From Annona cherimola (Eukaryota; Streptophyta; Magnoliopsida; Magnoliales; Annonaceae), in NCBI GenBank assembly GCA_030490835.1, contig CM059971.1:127876564-127940563 (forward strand): a DNA stretch of 64,000 nucleotides, read 5' to 3'. Below are positions 45,725 to 58,440 of the stretch, piece by piece. The notes beneath the pieces were generated by a model, which saw only the letters and a list, made by a program, of their open reading frames with translations, had not been told where the DNA came from and did not search any database. Numbering within the stretch: the first letter of the stretch is position 1; every line of letters begins with the position of its first letter. The position numbers and the translations under genes were made by a program.

Positions 45725-48700
45725 TCATACCAGACTAAAAAGCTTCTTCCGGATCTGCAACAAACAAGGGGATTTAGTTGACCAACAACTCATAGCTAAC
45801 ATTCCTAGCTAAGTAACAAGTGAGAAAAATACAACTAGCAGCAATAGATAGATAACTGGGATTGAGACGTCACTCCTCCAGTTTTCGGCCTGGATATATT
45901 TTAATAAGAATATGGGGCTTAGCATGTCAAAACAAGTGCGTGGGTGCTCTCGTTCCAAATGTTATTCGATTCTCATGAGCCTGGTAAATAAAAGTTATTA
46001 CAGTTTGAAGAGAAATGCTGATAGATGCTCACTTACTCTGTCATTAAACTTAAATTCAGCTCTCTCATGTAAGTGCTTGGGTGCTCCAGTTCTAAATGTT
46101 ATTCTGTTTCCATGACCCTAGTAAAATAAAAGTTATTGCTGTTTGAGGTGTCATTCAACTTAAATTCAGCAGTGCCCACTCACACTCCCACTCTCTTGAC
46201 AAGTGCTCGGGTGCTCTACTTCTAAATGTTATTTGATTCTCATAAGCCTAGAAAATAAAGGTTATTACAGTTTGAAGAAACACTGTCATTAAACAAATCA
46301 TCTGTCTGCAATCCAGATGTTATACAGTGAAGTATACAATACATCCTACCCGCTAACAGGGAACTAAATATCATCTTATTAAGGTTGCTTAGCATTTTTT
46401 GGGCTTCCATGGACCATTGTTTTATGATAATTACATCGATGAATCACAAATTTAACTTTAAAAGAAAAAGGGTAAAAAGGAGTAAAAAAAAAAAAGGGTT
46501 TATAGGTCATGTACTCAAAGCATCAGTTAGCCTAAGTAGGTACCTCTGGGAGCTTCTTCCGGAAGACAACATCAAGCCTTGCATCAAGTGTATTTTCACA
46601 AACAATCTTTCCATCTCGAGAAGCCAAAACAACACCTCCAGAACTGAATAAAACAAAGAATATGGGATTTTTATTAGAAGCATGAGTAATTAGATTGAGA
46701 ATTCATAGCCATGTCAAATTAATGAACAAATACAGTAAAGGTTAGATTTGTGAAAATCAAAGTCAAGACATAGCAACTAAAGCATGCAGAATAATTCCCA
46801 TAAAATTATGCAGAGTGCTCAATCATTCACAACCGACAATTTAGGGATGGTTCCCAAATGAAGAAACAAGCTGTCAAATTCTAAAAAGTTAGGGCACAGC
46901 ACAGAGTGAACAGTTAACATATTCCCGATGGTCCATGTGAAATAGGATAAAAATTAACTTCATACAAATGTTATTCAAGACAATTACCAAAATGGTCCAT
47001 GGGCATGATGATGACTAGGAGGCGGTGGTAGATAGATGTTGTCCACCAAAATATCAGGAGGATGAACATTTGCCTTATTTGCATACTCATCCTTTGCTGA
47101 ATCCAAAACTGATTCAACTAGCTCCAAATCCTCTCTCCGGCAACGCAGTAACACAGCTGACTCCTTCAGCCGGAGTAAGCTCTGCAAGAAACCCATTATT
47201 CTCAACTGACGAAAAATTCAAATTGGGCATACAAAAAGGAAGCTTCGTTAAGAAATTCTGATAAAGAAGAGAAATTCATCGTGATTTACAAAATCTATCA
47301 AGATGCTCTGTAATCAAGAAAAATTCCAAAATAATTCAGAGCATAAAAAGACAATAGTGAAGTAACAAATGATGAAAATGAGAATGTAGAGAAGTGCCAG
47401 CAAATAAAGCAAACCTGAACAATCAGATCTTTCAGAAGTATTTTATAAGAATGATGGTGATGGCTGACATGCAAGAGCTCCTTCGCAGCAGCCTCCTTCA
47501 TGGAGCTGACCAAATCATCCTGAGCTTGAAGAACTTTGAGGCGAGAAGCATTTAGCTGCATAGAGTACTCTCTGCGAGGAAGCAGTTTTAACTTTCAAGA
47601 TCATTTGCACAAGAATAAACATAGTTTTAGATAAGAAATTCATGTATTGCTGATCAATCACTTGTGTGCTATCATGAAAGATCTAAAAGTGATACGCTGA
47701 ACCAGTAAATCCGTTAGTCAAGTATAGACTGACTGATGATCATTCTCTTCCAAACATCCATCTCATGGACTCCAAAAGGATTATTTGCATTATCATTCTT
47801 AGTGATAACCACGAAAGATCTAAAAGTGCTATGCTGGATCAGTAAATTCAACAGTTGAATTTAGACTGAACGACTGATGCTGTTTCTCTTCTAGTTATCC
47901 ATTTGATAGATGACGAAGGGATGATTTGCATGATATCATTCGTATTGATAAATTCATCATCCCTTGTTACTGAGTCCCACAACTTTGAAAGACTAATGAA
48001 CTCTGAGTACATCCCACCACTTCAACATCAACAAGTCAAAAAGTACAGTTGGAGGATCACCACAAATCAATTGCATGCATTGCTACTTAACATAATGAAC
48101 TGATGAATCATCTGCTAGAATCTTAATTGATGGCTTCTGCAAATATTTTCCAAATACGGACATATTTTAGCTTATTTGCCTTCCTTCCAACTTGCTATTA
48201 ACTTTTGAAAAAGATAAAGAAAGATAAGCAAACGGATAAAACAGAAATTAGCATCTCAAACGCATTAGTCATTTAGTTGAACCGAGTAGCCAAGCAGATT
48301 TCCTGTCTGCCGATTCCTTCTCCTTGCATGTCAATTTGTTCAACCAAACAATCAAGCAGAACTGGTTCCATCTTCCCATTCTCAAACCCCATGTCCATAA
48401 GATTCACAGGTTGACTCAAATATTGCATGCACATGGACTTAGCAAATCACATTAAGATTAATCATGCTCCACCTACTCAGGAAGTGAACCTCACAAAATT
48501 CAAGGAGACCGAAACACGTGATTAAGCCGATAATTAGTACTCCATGGTAAAGAAAGGTATAATTTACTGGCTAAGGGCTCAATAAAGAAAGTAATAAGTT
48601 TACTGGGTTTGGAAAGAAACAGCTTGTAGTAGGTTACAATTACATTTTCCTCCGAATCTCGACCTGTTTCTCCTTACGCTCATATTCTTGTCTGACCTTC

Positions 48701-50300
48701 TTCTTTTCAGCTTCAACTAGTTGCAACTTCTCAATGTTAAATTCCTACAGCAGAGATCATCCAAATCCTCAAGTTTAAAAGAATGAACTTTTCAAGTGCA
48801 TATCCAGAATATTATATATAAATAAATAAATAAAACCAAGTATAAAATTTTAATTGCCTTTTTGAATGAATAATCAGAAGAATTTACCCCAAAAAAGTCC
48901 AGAGAAGAAATTTTAATGTGTTGGCAATAATTTGGACCCAGAAGTAAATATATCCTTCATTCTGTCCAGGTCAACATAAATGATTAACTAAAAATGGCAA
49001 TAAAAGTCTCATTTCCAAGGTTAAAAACTTCAAGCGAGGTCCAACAGTTAACACTGCATCATTCTTCAAATTGAAATAGATGCAATGGCCCACAGCGAAG
49101 TACTGTCAAATTCACCTAGTATAGAAAGTAAAAGCAGTGCAATTCATATAGTGTTGATTGGAAAGTTATAGACTGCAATTCATCTAGTATAGTTTTGAAA
49201 TTAAGTGGTGGGTGGGCTAGACCTGGGTGAGTTTATGCAGGTGGCAAAGAAAGAAATCATGTAGATGAATGGTTGTGATCATTATCTTGCTGCATATGAC
49301 TCTTAAGCATTTAGGATTTGACCGGTCTTCATCCCTTCTTTTAGCCTGTTAACCCATCGCACAGCCAGCTTTTGCTTGCGTGTTTGCCATTAGTTTCTAG
49401 TTATGTGGACTCCTAAAACATCAAAATTGCCTACAACTAATGTGATTCATGCGGACTACTCCAGCAATTTCAATCATCTTATGTTAGGCCATCAACCTGA
49501 AAGTTGTAGTAGTCCAAACCTCAGTAAGCAGCACCAAATAAAAAATAGTTATTTGCCATTTTAGATTTCTGCATTATGTTCTAATGCAGTCGAAAATCAC
49601 TTGCTAGTGACTCAATTACAACTGTAATACATAGAGAAGGAAAACTTTCCTGCTTGATCCAGAATTACCCTGGGAGCAGATGCAAGTGTGAGGACTGTGG
49701 CCACTTGGATTTCTGACCAATCTTGTTTTCAGGATACCACAAGCAAAATTCAGATTTCAGTGGCAACACAAGGCCATTTCTTGTAGAAGTTACCTAACCA
49801 TTATGTTCAAATAATAGCATCCGTTCCCGGACATTCCAATAACGGAACTCACCCCGTATACCCCCTCCAACGAGATATCCAATTTCCGATTTCCAAATAG
49901 CGTGTCGGCAGGGAAAACCATAAAAAACCATACCGAATTTCAAGAATTTCACAAAATTGGCCATTCCATGGATCGGAATGCATAGAGCAACTAGTTTTGA
50001 AGTAAGATCTCATCAACAACGTGTGCTTGCTAAGTCGAAGATTTTGGTAACATTTTTCTCTTTAGGGATGGAGCGAGCAAGCGGCAAGCGAGAGAGAGAG
50101 AGAGATCAAACACATGAAAACAAAATCAACGGCAGACGCGAATCGGATCCGATCTAGAGGAAATTGAAGCGCAAATTTGCAAAATGAAATGGGCTTACTT
50201 CTTCTGCTGAAACGGAGATCTCATTCGCCTTCTCCTCCGCCTCTTGACGGATGAACCTCACCATCTGCTGGATCTGCTTGGTGACGTCGGCATCGTTCAT
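45725..50300 (-). CDS. VHA-E: V-type H+-ATPase subunit E
   Basis: Six exons: 50300-50199, 48744-48644, 47571-47415, 47181-46988, 46643-46544, 45754-45725. All introns are GT-AG and phases agree. The protein has 227 residues, the usual length for plant subunit E. It starts MNDADVTKQIQQM and has the charged helical N-terminal half. It also has the conserved YSMQLNASRLKVLQAQDD region, the CSGGVVLASRDGKI segment, and ENTLDARLDVVFRKKLPEIR near the end. The last coding exon is only 30 bases (IRKKLFSLV and stop). Subunit E pairs with G in the peripheral stalks that hold the V1 head against the membrane sector. It is cytosolic and tethered to vacuole or Golgi/TGN membranes. Introns 1 and 2 exceed 1 kb, and introns 2 and 5 carry tandem repeats. 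No defects are seen. Confidence 0.96.
45932..46290 (+). repeat. Three-copy imperfect tandem repeat in VHA-E intron 5
   Basis: Units of about 130-140 bp start at 45932, 46069 and 46199. Each opens with AAGTGCnnGGGTGCTC and contains AAATGTTATTCGATTCTCAT and AATAAAAGTTATTACAGTTT. They make up about half of the last intron. Confidence 0.8.
47675..47955 (+). repeat. Two-copy tandem repeat of about 137 bp in VHA-E intron 2
   Basis: GAAAGATCTAAAAGTG begins each unit (47676 and 47813). Shared words include CCAGTAAAT/TCAGTAAAT, TAGACTGA, GATTATTTGCAT/GATGATTTGCAT and TTGATAA/GTGATAA. Considerable divergence suggests age. Confidence 0.65.
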
Positions 50301-50854
50301 TTTGGAACTGGATCGAGAAACGGACGTGTCTAGTTGAATGGAATCGAACAGGAATGGAGAGGAGCACCACCCCCTGGCCCTAGATGGATGAGAAAGTAAG
50401 GAAGCGGGGAGCAACACTTGAGACTTTGTGAGGGGAGAGAAGAAGAAGAGGATCCGGTTCCTCTCGTGGGATGATTAACGAAGGGCGGCTCAAAGCGATG
50501 CGATTCGCGCGAGGAGAAATTACAGAAACGAACCACAGGACACGTGTGGGGAAAAATGGGCACGTCCGTCCTTCCCCGTGCCGGTGACCGGGAGTACCTG
50601 GGAGTGATTTTTGTTCGGCTGCGCAGGGTGAGCTGAGAGAAAATATAGACATATATCTAGGAACTTTCCAATGTTTTCTGGGCCATTCTATTCTATTCCA
50701 TGATATTATATTCTAAGTTTGTAATATTTAATTATTTTATTTTTAATCATTTTTACATTTTATAAATAATTATTTTATCTATTTTATTTTATTCACTTCA
50801 GTCCCGATCAATGCCTTTTTTTTTTTTTTTTTTGAGAATCACTGCCTCTTTCAT

Positions 50855-51592
50855 ATCTTATCATTCCTTTACTTTTTCCTCATTTTTCGTGCGCGTCAAA
50901 CGCGTCCGAAAAGGTAAAACGTGAGAACAGATGGACAAAAAAAATTTTGAGAAATTTTTTTAAAAAGTGAGTTTGTAATTTGAATAAGAATAATAAAGGT
51001 AATGACTAAGAGAAAAGATAGTTAAGTTAGACAGTTATATGAAAATATAAAAAAAATAAAAATATTAAAATAATAATGGAAAAGTAAGGTAGCTCAGGAT
51101 GAAATATTAAAAAAAAATTACTTTTATGAAATGCTAAATGAATCGAATTGGGATTCGCTTCAAGCATGGCTCAGTCCGGATTATGGTAATGCCCACCTGC
51201 CTTGGCCGTGCTTGCAAGTAGCATCCAGGGATTTGGATGAGAAAGGATGTGCTCAGAAATGAGTAATTTTTGAGAAATAAGGGTAGAAAAGAAGGCGGAA
51301 AAGCAAAAAAGAAAAAATATTTTTTAAAAAATAAAAGTAATATGATATAATAAAGATAAAGTGAAAATATATAGAATAATTATAATAAAATATATACATT
51401 AAAAATGAAATAATAAGATACTTAAATAATTAAAATGTTAAATTATTTTTAGAAAACCACGTAAGAAGAGAGACGAAAGCATGCTTCCGAGCCGCACTTG
51501 TTATCAAACAGTGTGTTGGCGATAGTACACCGTTGGCCCACTAAGCCCGAGAGCCCTAAGGAAGAGAGGACCAGTGGCCCACTAATGAGCTA
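50855..51592 (+). repeat. Large duplication, copy 1, left block (A)
   Basis: Matches 55807-56544 in the same orientation, from ATCTTATCATTCCTTTAC to CTAATGAGCTA. Shared landmarks are GCGCGTCAAACGCGTCC, GGCTCAGTCCGGATTATGG and GAGCCCTAAGGAAGAGAGG. Confidence 0.9.
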
Positions 51593-51681
51593 CGTGCTAC
51601 TACACGCCGCCACAAAAATGCTTCCTTTCCCAAGCCTAGCCCATATCATTTAGACACCGACCCGACGACTGGCATTCTAAA

Positions 51682-53252
51682 TAGGAGTGCAACTTGGGCC
51701 GGGTTCGGCTCAAACTCGGCCTGCCAAACCAGATTTTTCGGGTTGCACCCAAGCCCAATTTGAAAATTAGTTCGGTTTTGGGTTGATAAGGACCCTAACC
51801 TGTGCAACCCGAACCCGATTTCACTGGCCCCATATAAAGATGCATTTTGCCCAAATCGTGCCCTAATTTCAGTTGCATACTTGTGTTTCCCCAATTCTCC
51901 CTCCAGCCCTCCCTGCCCTAAGTCCCTTTGCATCGTCGAGTGCCGACCACTGGTCCGCTGCTGGCTGCCGAACAAGTAACTACAGCCACCTCTGTGGCAG
52001 CAACCCTTGCCGAGTGTCGACTTGTCTTCTTCAGTGCCGAGTACCAATGGCCATCACCCACTAGCCGCTGCTTCTTCCAACGTCAACGGTCGTGGTGGCC
52101 CGACTGAATTCTGGGACCCGAAGAACTATTGGCTCGCATGTCATGTCGCCTGGATCCGGGACGCTGGTCAAGCTCCTTGGAAGGGAAGATGCTAGTGTGT
52201 AAGGCTCTACTTTTCTCATTTTAAAATTTTTTTTTCCATGAATATGTGAGAAAGTTCCAACTTTGCTAAGAAAAATTATATGGTGTTTCATGCCTAGCAA
52301 AAGTGTGAATGCTCGTGAATGTTTGGCGATGTTGCATTGTTATTGAGCAAGGAAACCATATTTGCAGCCATGGTTCAAATATTTCTAGACGGTTATCCTG
52401 AATAATGTTGGCGGACTGTCTGAAAATGAGTTTGAAATAGTATCAACGACACAATAACAACCAATATGATATTATTCAACTTTTTAAAAAGCTTTAAAAT
52501 TGAAATCACCTTGAAAAATGGCTTTTGTGGGGAGGTAAGGTATTTTATTTTAAGTAGATAGTATCATTCTAGACTAAACCAAGTTCGTCAGCCAAGCAAC
52601 TTTCACCAAAAGGCCCAATGATTTTTTTAATGAAAAATTTCAGCTCCTGGAGAAATACAAGATTGAATTGCAACCCAACTGAATTTTGGTCTGATAGGTC
52701 ACGAATATAGGAATGAAGGATTGAATGCAAGAGGGTAGCCACATCCTAGGAGATAGAAGGATTGCGCTATAACAGCCACACACAATGCACACTACAGTCA
52801 CTAACATGATTTTTATAGAAATCTAGGTACTTTGTTGGCTATCAATCTAGCATTGAATCTTACAAATACACGATAGGGATTAAAATGACAACCCATGTCA
52901 TGTCCACGACTAGTAGTGATCACCATATACTTTAATCTGAATCACACAGCTTTAATGTGTTGACTATTTTTAGTAATTTTCTGTGATCGTGTTATTATTA
53001 TTTGTGAGTGTGAAGGATTGCAAAAGACGATTGATTCCCTAAGACAACAGCTGTGATAGGAGAATGCGATAGGATGAGTAACAAAGATGTATTGATAGGA
53101 GAATGTCAACCTGAAACTCAACCCGAGCCCGAATTTCAAAAATAAGGTTAAGGTTGAGGTTTACAAATAGGATTAGGGTTAGTGTCGAAGTTTTATAAAT
53201 AGGGTTAGGGTTGAAATGAACCCGAATTTCATGAGCCCGAGTTGCACCCCTA
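51682..53252 (+). mobile_element. hAT-like non-autonomous element of about 1.6 kb
   Basis: Ends TAGGAGTGCAACTTGGGC and GCCCGAGTTGCACCCCTA, inverted repeats with two mismatches in 18. Subterminal CCCGAATTTC and GGGTTCGGCT motifs follow. The flanks CATTCTAA and CATTTGAG are a weak candidate for a decayed 8-bp duplication. A GC-richer block (51840-52195) contains unrecognised open frames. No transposase domain is seen. It lies between blocks A and B of the duplication and is absent from the second copy. Confidence 0.65.
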
Positions 53253-53562
53253 CATTTGAGAAGGGTCTCTTTGGATCACTTTGGCCTCGTCGAGTCATCT
53301 TTCGTCTGCCAACCTCACGGAAGATTGGAATGCCGGTCAGAAAGCTTGTACTGGTTTAATTGGAACTTAATTTGACTTTTTTTCATATCATTACCTATAA
53401 TTTTCTGTTACTTCCTGTAAATTTAATCATTTTATAAACGACATAAATCATTCTATGATTCTATCTCAATTCAATCCAAGGCCAAACAAATTGGCGTAGT
53501 TATAAGGCCATAAGACGACTTTTTGGCTTATCTTTAGAAGTTGTTTGTTAGGCGCATGCCGC

Positions 53563-54822
53563 GAGCTATGGTTGTGCATGGGCGGCACATGCAATGGACG
53601 AGGTTGAGTGGGTTGGGTCCTCCGACTGCCGAGGCACACCCTGTTAATAAATATCGACCCCGGATTATCCAATTTGGAACTTTAGGTGTATCTAACTCTT
53701 TATCTTATTTTCAAAATCTCCTTTAATATCTTATTCTAGACATGTTAGTTCAAGACTTGATGGGGAAAAGGGGCAAAAAAAAAAGAAATCCAGTTCAGGT
53801 AGGTACTAACTTGGTTCTGCAAAAAAATATTCATATTATATTTGAAATTTTTAATTCAATCTTTAATCAACATGATGATAATATTATTTAAAATATATTT
53901 GTTAAATTCACTAATTACAGATAATATTAAACAAACTAAATTTTTTTAATATAAAACATTTCACTTTCCACAACTACTTTATTTTTTAATTATTTCTCTG
54001 CATCTTCCTACAAAATTACCTTATTTATCTGTTTTAATTTTATCGACTTTTACTTTTTATCGTTACTTTTATCGTATTATATTATTTTCTATCAATTCAA
54101 AAACTTTAACGTAAAGAATTTTACACTAAAAATCTTATCACTTTTCAAACACAATCTTTTATTTGAACATTAAAGTTTTGGTGTTCAAAAAAATCTAAGA
54201 TCCTCGTTCATAATATACTATTTTTAATTTTCAATGCAATCATTTATATTTTTAATATAATTTTTTCTATTTCCCATATACATTATTGCATTCTCGTCTT
54301 ATTTATCTCATTCACCGGAGCTTTATGAATCCTTGTGTATGGTGTTTAGGCATACATTACCCTTTTTATATTTTCAAAATTTTTGTACAAGTATGTAGTC
54401 CAAATAAGATATTTTTTGTACAAAATTTTGTATAAAGATTTTGCTTAAACACGCATATCCATAGAAAAAATCAACAAAATTTTTTAAAAATAGACAATCC
54501 AAGCATGGGTAAATATAAACCATCTTTAACGGATGAACTTTTTATGTTTAAATTATAATAATTAATTTTTATAAAAATTATAATAATAATTAATAAAAAG
54601 ATATATAATTAGCAATTCAAGTTGATTATGTGATCCGATGACACGTTACGGGACCTTGAAACTAATCCTACTCAAACTACTTGTTAAGGCGTCAGAGTTA
54701 TAATGTTCTACTAAAAATATATAAACAATAATTCAAAAAGTAGAAACAAAAATAGAGGTGGCCCGTTCGTCAGTTTAGGATTTCAATCATCCATTTTTCT
54801 TCTAACACCCACTTCTTCCCCA
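53563..54822 (+). repeat. Large duplication, copy 1, right block (B)
   Basis: Matches 56539-57830: GAGCTATG, then GTGCATGGGCGGCACATGCA, through the AT-rich section, to GGTGGCCCGTTCGTCAGTTT and CACTTCTTCCCC. Differences are single bases and short indels. It includes a degenerate Tourist-like stretch at 53940-54165. Confidence 0.92.
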
Positions 54823-54923
54823 TCGGCGACCCCCTGCTGCCGCAGGTCAGATCGTCTTCCCTTTGTCCGATCGGCATTCCGCGACGAAATTATGCAGCTC
54901 CTGCTTCCGGCAAACAGCAGAGC

Positions 54924-55256
54924 CCCCAAATCAGCAACCGTGGGGATTTTTGGGTGGCATTGCATTCCAGGAGATCAAAGGTTTTAAAATTGGTGATGTG
55001 GGTTCCACCATTGGTGGATTCATGGCTCAGATTACTCCTTCCTTCGAGCTGGATCGATGGATTGTATCCATTGCTGGCTGGTATGCGGCCGAGTAGTGTA
55101 ATGGCAGTGCGGTTGAGCAAGGAGGGAGAGATGTTGGAGGTGTCGGAAGATCGAGGTGGGAAGGTTTTGAAGGCCATCAGTGAAGTTGGGGAAAGAAATG
55201 GGAGTCTATGGATTGGGTCAGTGCTCATGCCTTTCGTTGGTTTGTTGAAGCTTTAG
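54924..55256 (+). pseudogene. Strictosidine synthase-like gene fragment (C-terminal exon)
   Basis: In frame from about 54930 to the stop at 55254: NRGDFWVALHSRRSK, AVRLSKEGEMLEV, SEDRGGKVLK, ISEV, GSLWIGSVLMPFVG. This is the C-terminal end of plant strictosidine synthase-like / APMAP-type six-bladed propeller proteins. The frame is uninterrupted and ends where family members end, but it covers only about 110 of the usual 350-400 residues. No earlier exons (signal anchor, catalytic Glu region) are found upstream, where duplication block B lies. Most likely a truncated copy. An unseen far-upstream exon on this strand is unlikely but not excluded. It sits between the two copies of the large duplication. 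Confidence 0.7.
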
Positions 55257-55424
55257 ATCAATATTCTTATTTGATTCCAGTTACATGGATGAGAAATAGT
55301 TTAGAGAAGAAACTTTTTTGTTTTTTTTATCATGGAGAAGAAACTATTGAAATTAGATGAACAACATAGTAGGAGGGTGTTTATTTTTTATTTTGCGTTC
55401 GCGAAATTCTATTTTTAATTATTT

Positions 55425-55806
55425 TTTTCAAATTCTATAATTAAGGTATAAATAATCTTATAAGGAGTTGAGGATCATATTACATGTGTTAAATTAGGAT
55501 TAACTTATTAATATCAAAAGTTAGATGTTGTTAGATAACGTAGATTTCATTAAATCCTATTATCTGGGTTTCAAATTCTGTAATTAAGATATAAATGACC
55601 TTATAAAGGGCTTAGAATCATATTACATGTGTTAAATTATGATTAACTTATCAATATATTTACTTAAAATTTAAAAATAATTTAATATTTATGACATCAT
55701 AAATATGTCATGTTGACGTCACCGGTTCGAACCGGTTCGCTTAACCTGTTCGAACCAGACCAGTTCCTTTACCAGTTTAATCACTGGTTTGGTTCTGACA
55801 ACATTG
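55425..55806. mobile_element. CCGGTT transposon right half containing satellite-type units
   Basis: Right end CCGGTTCGAACCGGTTCG...TTTGGTTCTGACAACATTG, matching the right end of the element at 6632-7620. Directly inside are two copies of the satellite unit (AATTAAGGTATAAATnnnCTTATAAGG, GTTAAATTAGGATTAACTTAT) at about 55425-55655. No left end is recognised. The boundary at 55806 coincides with the start of duplication block A'. Confidence 0.6.
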
Positions 55807-57830
55807 ATCTTATCATTCCTTTACTTTTTCCTCATTTTTTGCGCGCGTCAAACGCGTCCGAAAAGGCAAAAAGTGAAAACAGATGGACAAAAAAAATGTT
55901 GAGAAATTTTTTTAAAAAGTGAGTTTGTAATTTGAATAAGAATAAAAAAGGTAATGACTAAGGGAAAAGATAGTTAAGTGAGACAGTTATATGAAAATAT
56001 ATATATATATATATTAAAATAATAATGGAAAAGTAAGGTAGCTCAGGATGAAATATTAAAAAAAAATTACTTTTATGAAATGCTAAATGAATCGAAGTGG
56101 GATTCGCTTCAAGCATGGCTCAGTCCGGATTATGGTAATGCCCACCTGCCGTGGCTGTGCTTGCAAGTAGCATCCAGGGATTTGGATGAGGAAGGATGTG
56201 CTCAGAAATGAGTAATTTTTGAAATATAAGAGTAGAAAAGAAGGCGTAAAAGCGAAAAAGAAAAAATATTTTTAAAAACATAAAAGTAATATGATATAAT
56301 AAAGGTAAAGTGAAAATATATAGAATAATTATAATAAAAATATATATATTAAAAATGAAAAAATAAAATACTTAAATAATTAAAATATTAAATTATTTTT
56401 AGAAAACCATGTAAGAAGAGATATGAAAGTATGCTTCCCAGTCACACTCGTTATCAAACAATAGTACATCGTTGACCCACTAAGCCCAAGAGCCCTAAGG
56501 AAGAGAGGACCAGTGGACCGGCTCTTCCTTCATCTAATGAGCTATGCTTGTGCATGGGCGGCACATGCAATGGACAAGGTTGAGTGAGTTGGGTCCTTCG
56601 ACTGCCGAGGCGCACCCTGTTAGTAAATATCGACCCCGGATCATCCAATTTGGAACTTCGGGTGTATCTAACTCTTTATCTTATTTTCAAAATCTCCTTT
56701 AATATCTTATTATAGACATGTTAGTTCAAGACTTGAAGGGGAAAGGGGGAAAAAAAAAAAAGAAATCCAGTTCAGTAGGTACTAACTTGGTTCTGCAAAA
56801 CAATATTCATATTATATTTGAAATTTTTAATTCAATCTTTAATCAACATGATGATAATATTATTTAAAATATATTTTTTAAATTCACTAATTACAGATAA
56901 TATTAAACAAACTAAAATTTTTGAATATAAAATTTTTCACTTTCCACAACTACTATAATTTTTAATTATTTCCCTGTGTTTTCCTACAAAATTACCTTAC
57001 TTTTTAATTATTTTTATACAACTAACTTATCTATTTTAATTTTATCATCTTTTATTTTTTATTTTTACTTTTATCATATTATATTATTTTCTATAAATTC
57101 AAAAACTTTAACCTAAAAAATTTTACATCAAAAAATCTTATCACTTTTCAAACACAATCTTTTATTTGAACATTAAAGTTTTTGTGTTCAAGAGAATCTA
57201 AGATCCTCATTCCCGATATACTATTTTTAATTTTCAATGCAATCTTTTATATTTTTAATATAATTTTTTCTATTTCCAATATACATTATTGCATTCTCGT
57301 CTTATTCATCTCATTCGCTGGAGCTTTATGAATCCTTGTGTATGGTGTTTAGGCATGCATTACCCTTTTTATATTTTCAAAATTTTTGTACAAGTATGTA
57401 GTCTAAACTCTAAATAAGATATTTTTTGTACAAAATTTTGTATAAAGATTTTGCTTAAACACGCGTATCCATAGAAAAAATCAACAAATTTTTTTAAATA
57501 TAGATAATCCAAGCATGGGTAAATATAAACCATCTTTAACGGATGAACTTTGTATGTTTAAATTATAATAATTAACTTTTATAAAAATTATAATAATAAT
57601 TAATAAAAAGATATATAATTAGCAATTCAAGTTGATTACGTGATCCGGTGACACGTTACGGGACCTTGAAACTAATCCTACTCAAACTACATGTTAAGGC
57701 GTCAGAGTTATAATGTTCTACTAAAAATATATAAACAATAATTAAAAAAATAGAAACAAAAATAGAGGTGGCCCGTTCGTCAGTTTAGGAATTCAATCAT
57801 CCATTCTTCTTCTAAGACCACTTCTTCCCC
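55807..57830 (+). repeat. Large duplication, copy 2 (A'B'), with internal deletion
   Basis: 55807-56544 matches block A and 56539-57830 matches block B. The 1.97 kb that separates them in copy 1, including the hAT element, is missing. The junction falls on GAGCTA, present at both breakpoints in copy 1 (51587-51592 and 53563-53568). Just before the junction copy 2 has about a dozen extra bases (GGCTCTTCCTTCAT). Confidence 0.9.
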
Positions 57831-57974
57831 GTGGGTGGCCGCCTCTGTATGACGTGGGTCAGCGACTGATAGTGGTATCTACATTTGTTGCTGACAGATG
57901 GGGTCAGCAATGTGGTTTGTAAAATCAATCTGGCCGGAAACTAAACTCCTGCTGCTGGGTTTGGAATGGAGTCA

Positions 57975-58112
57975 ATGGATAAAGAAATGGGCCTTAACAA
58001 GATCGAATTTGAATGCGATTCATTGACTCTTATCAATTGGCTTACCAATGGAGAGAATGTTAGATCTAAATGTGGTGGTGGAAGAAATTATGAAGCTAAA
58101 GGACTAGCTTGA
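57975..58112 (+). pseudogene. RNase H-like fragment
   Basis: The frame from ATG at 57975 reads GLNKIEFECDSLTLINWLTN within 46 codons before a stop. This matches the style of the plant RNase H-like domain (RVT_3) of LINE-type retrotransposons and related host proteins, where ECDS carries an active-site Asp. The rest of the domain is missing. Probably a retroelement or captured fragment. Confidence 0.45.
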
Positions 58113-58280
58113 ACAGCTTCGTTTCAACCCTGTTTTCCGATCTGATAGCCAATGCTCTCGCAACTGGTCTAAAAGGGTTTCTACACTTAAGCGGTTTGAA
58201 TATTTCTCGCTTTCTAATAATAATTTTTTTTTTAAAATTTTTTTTATAAACTAACTTTGTGATAAAAACTATATATATAT

Positions 58281-58440
58281 ATAGGATGAGTAACAAAAAT
58301 AAGAATGTTAATCCAAATTCGAATTTGAAAAATAAAATTAAAATTAAAGTTTACAAATAAAATTAGAGTTAAAATTAGGATTAAAATTTTATAAATAAGA
58401 TTAGAGATAGGATTGAGGTGAACTCGAGTTTCATGATCTC
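58281..58440 (+). mobile_element. Truncated relative of the 51682-53252 hAT element
   Basis: AGGATGAGTAACAAAAATAAGAATG, then GAATTTGAAAAATAAAATTA and TTTACAAATAAAATTAGAGTTA parallel 53080-53236, ending GTTTCATGA. The terminal GTTGCACCCCTA is lost. Confidence 0.5.

Noticed and set aside
51646..52195. Open frames in the GC-richer part of the 51.7-53.3 kb hAT element
   Set aside because: Overlapping frames on both strands, no transposase motifs, no recognisable protein.
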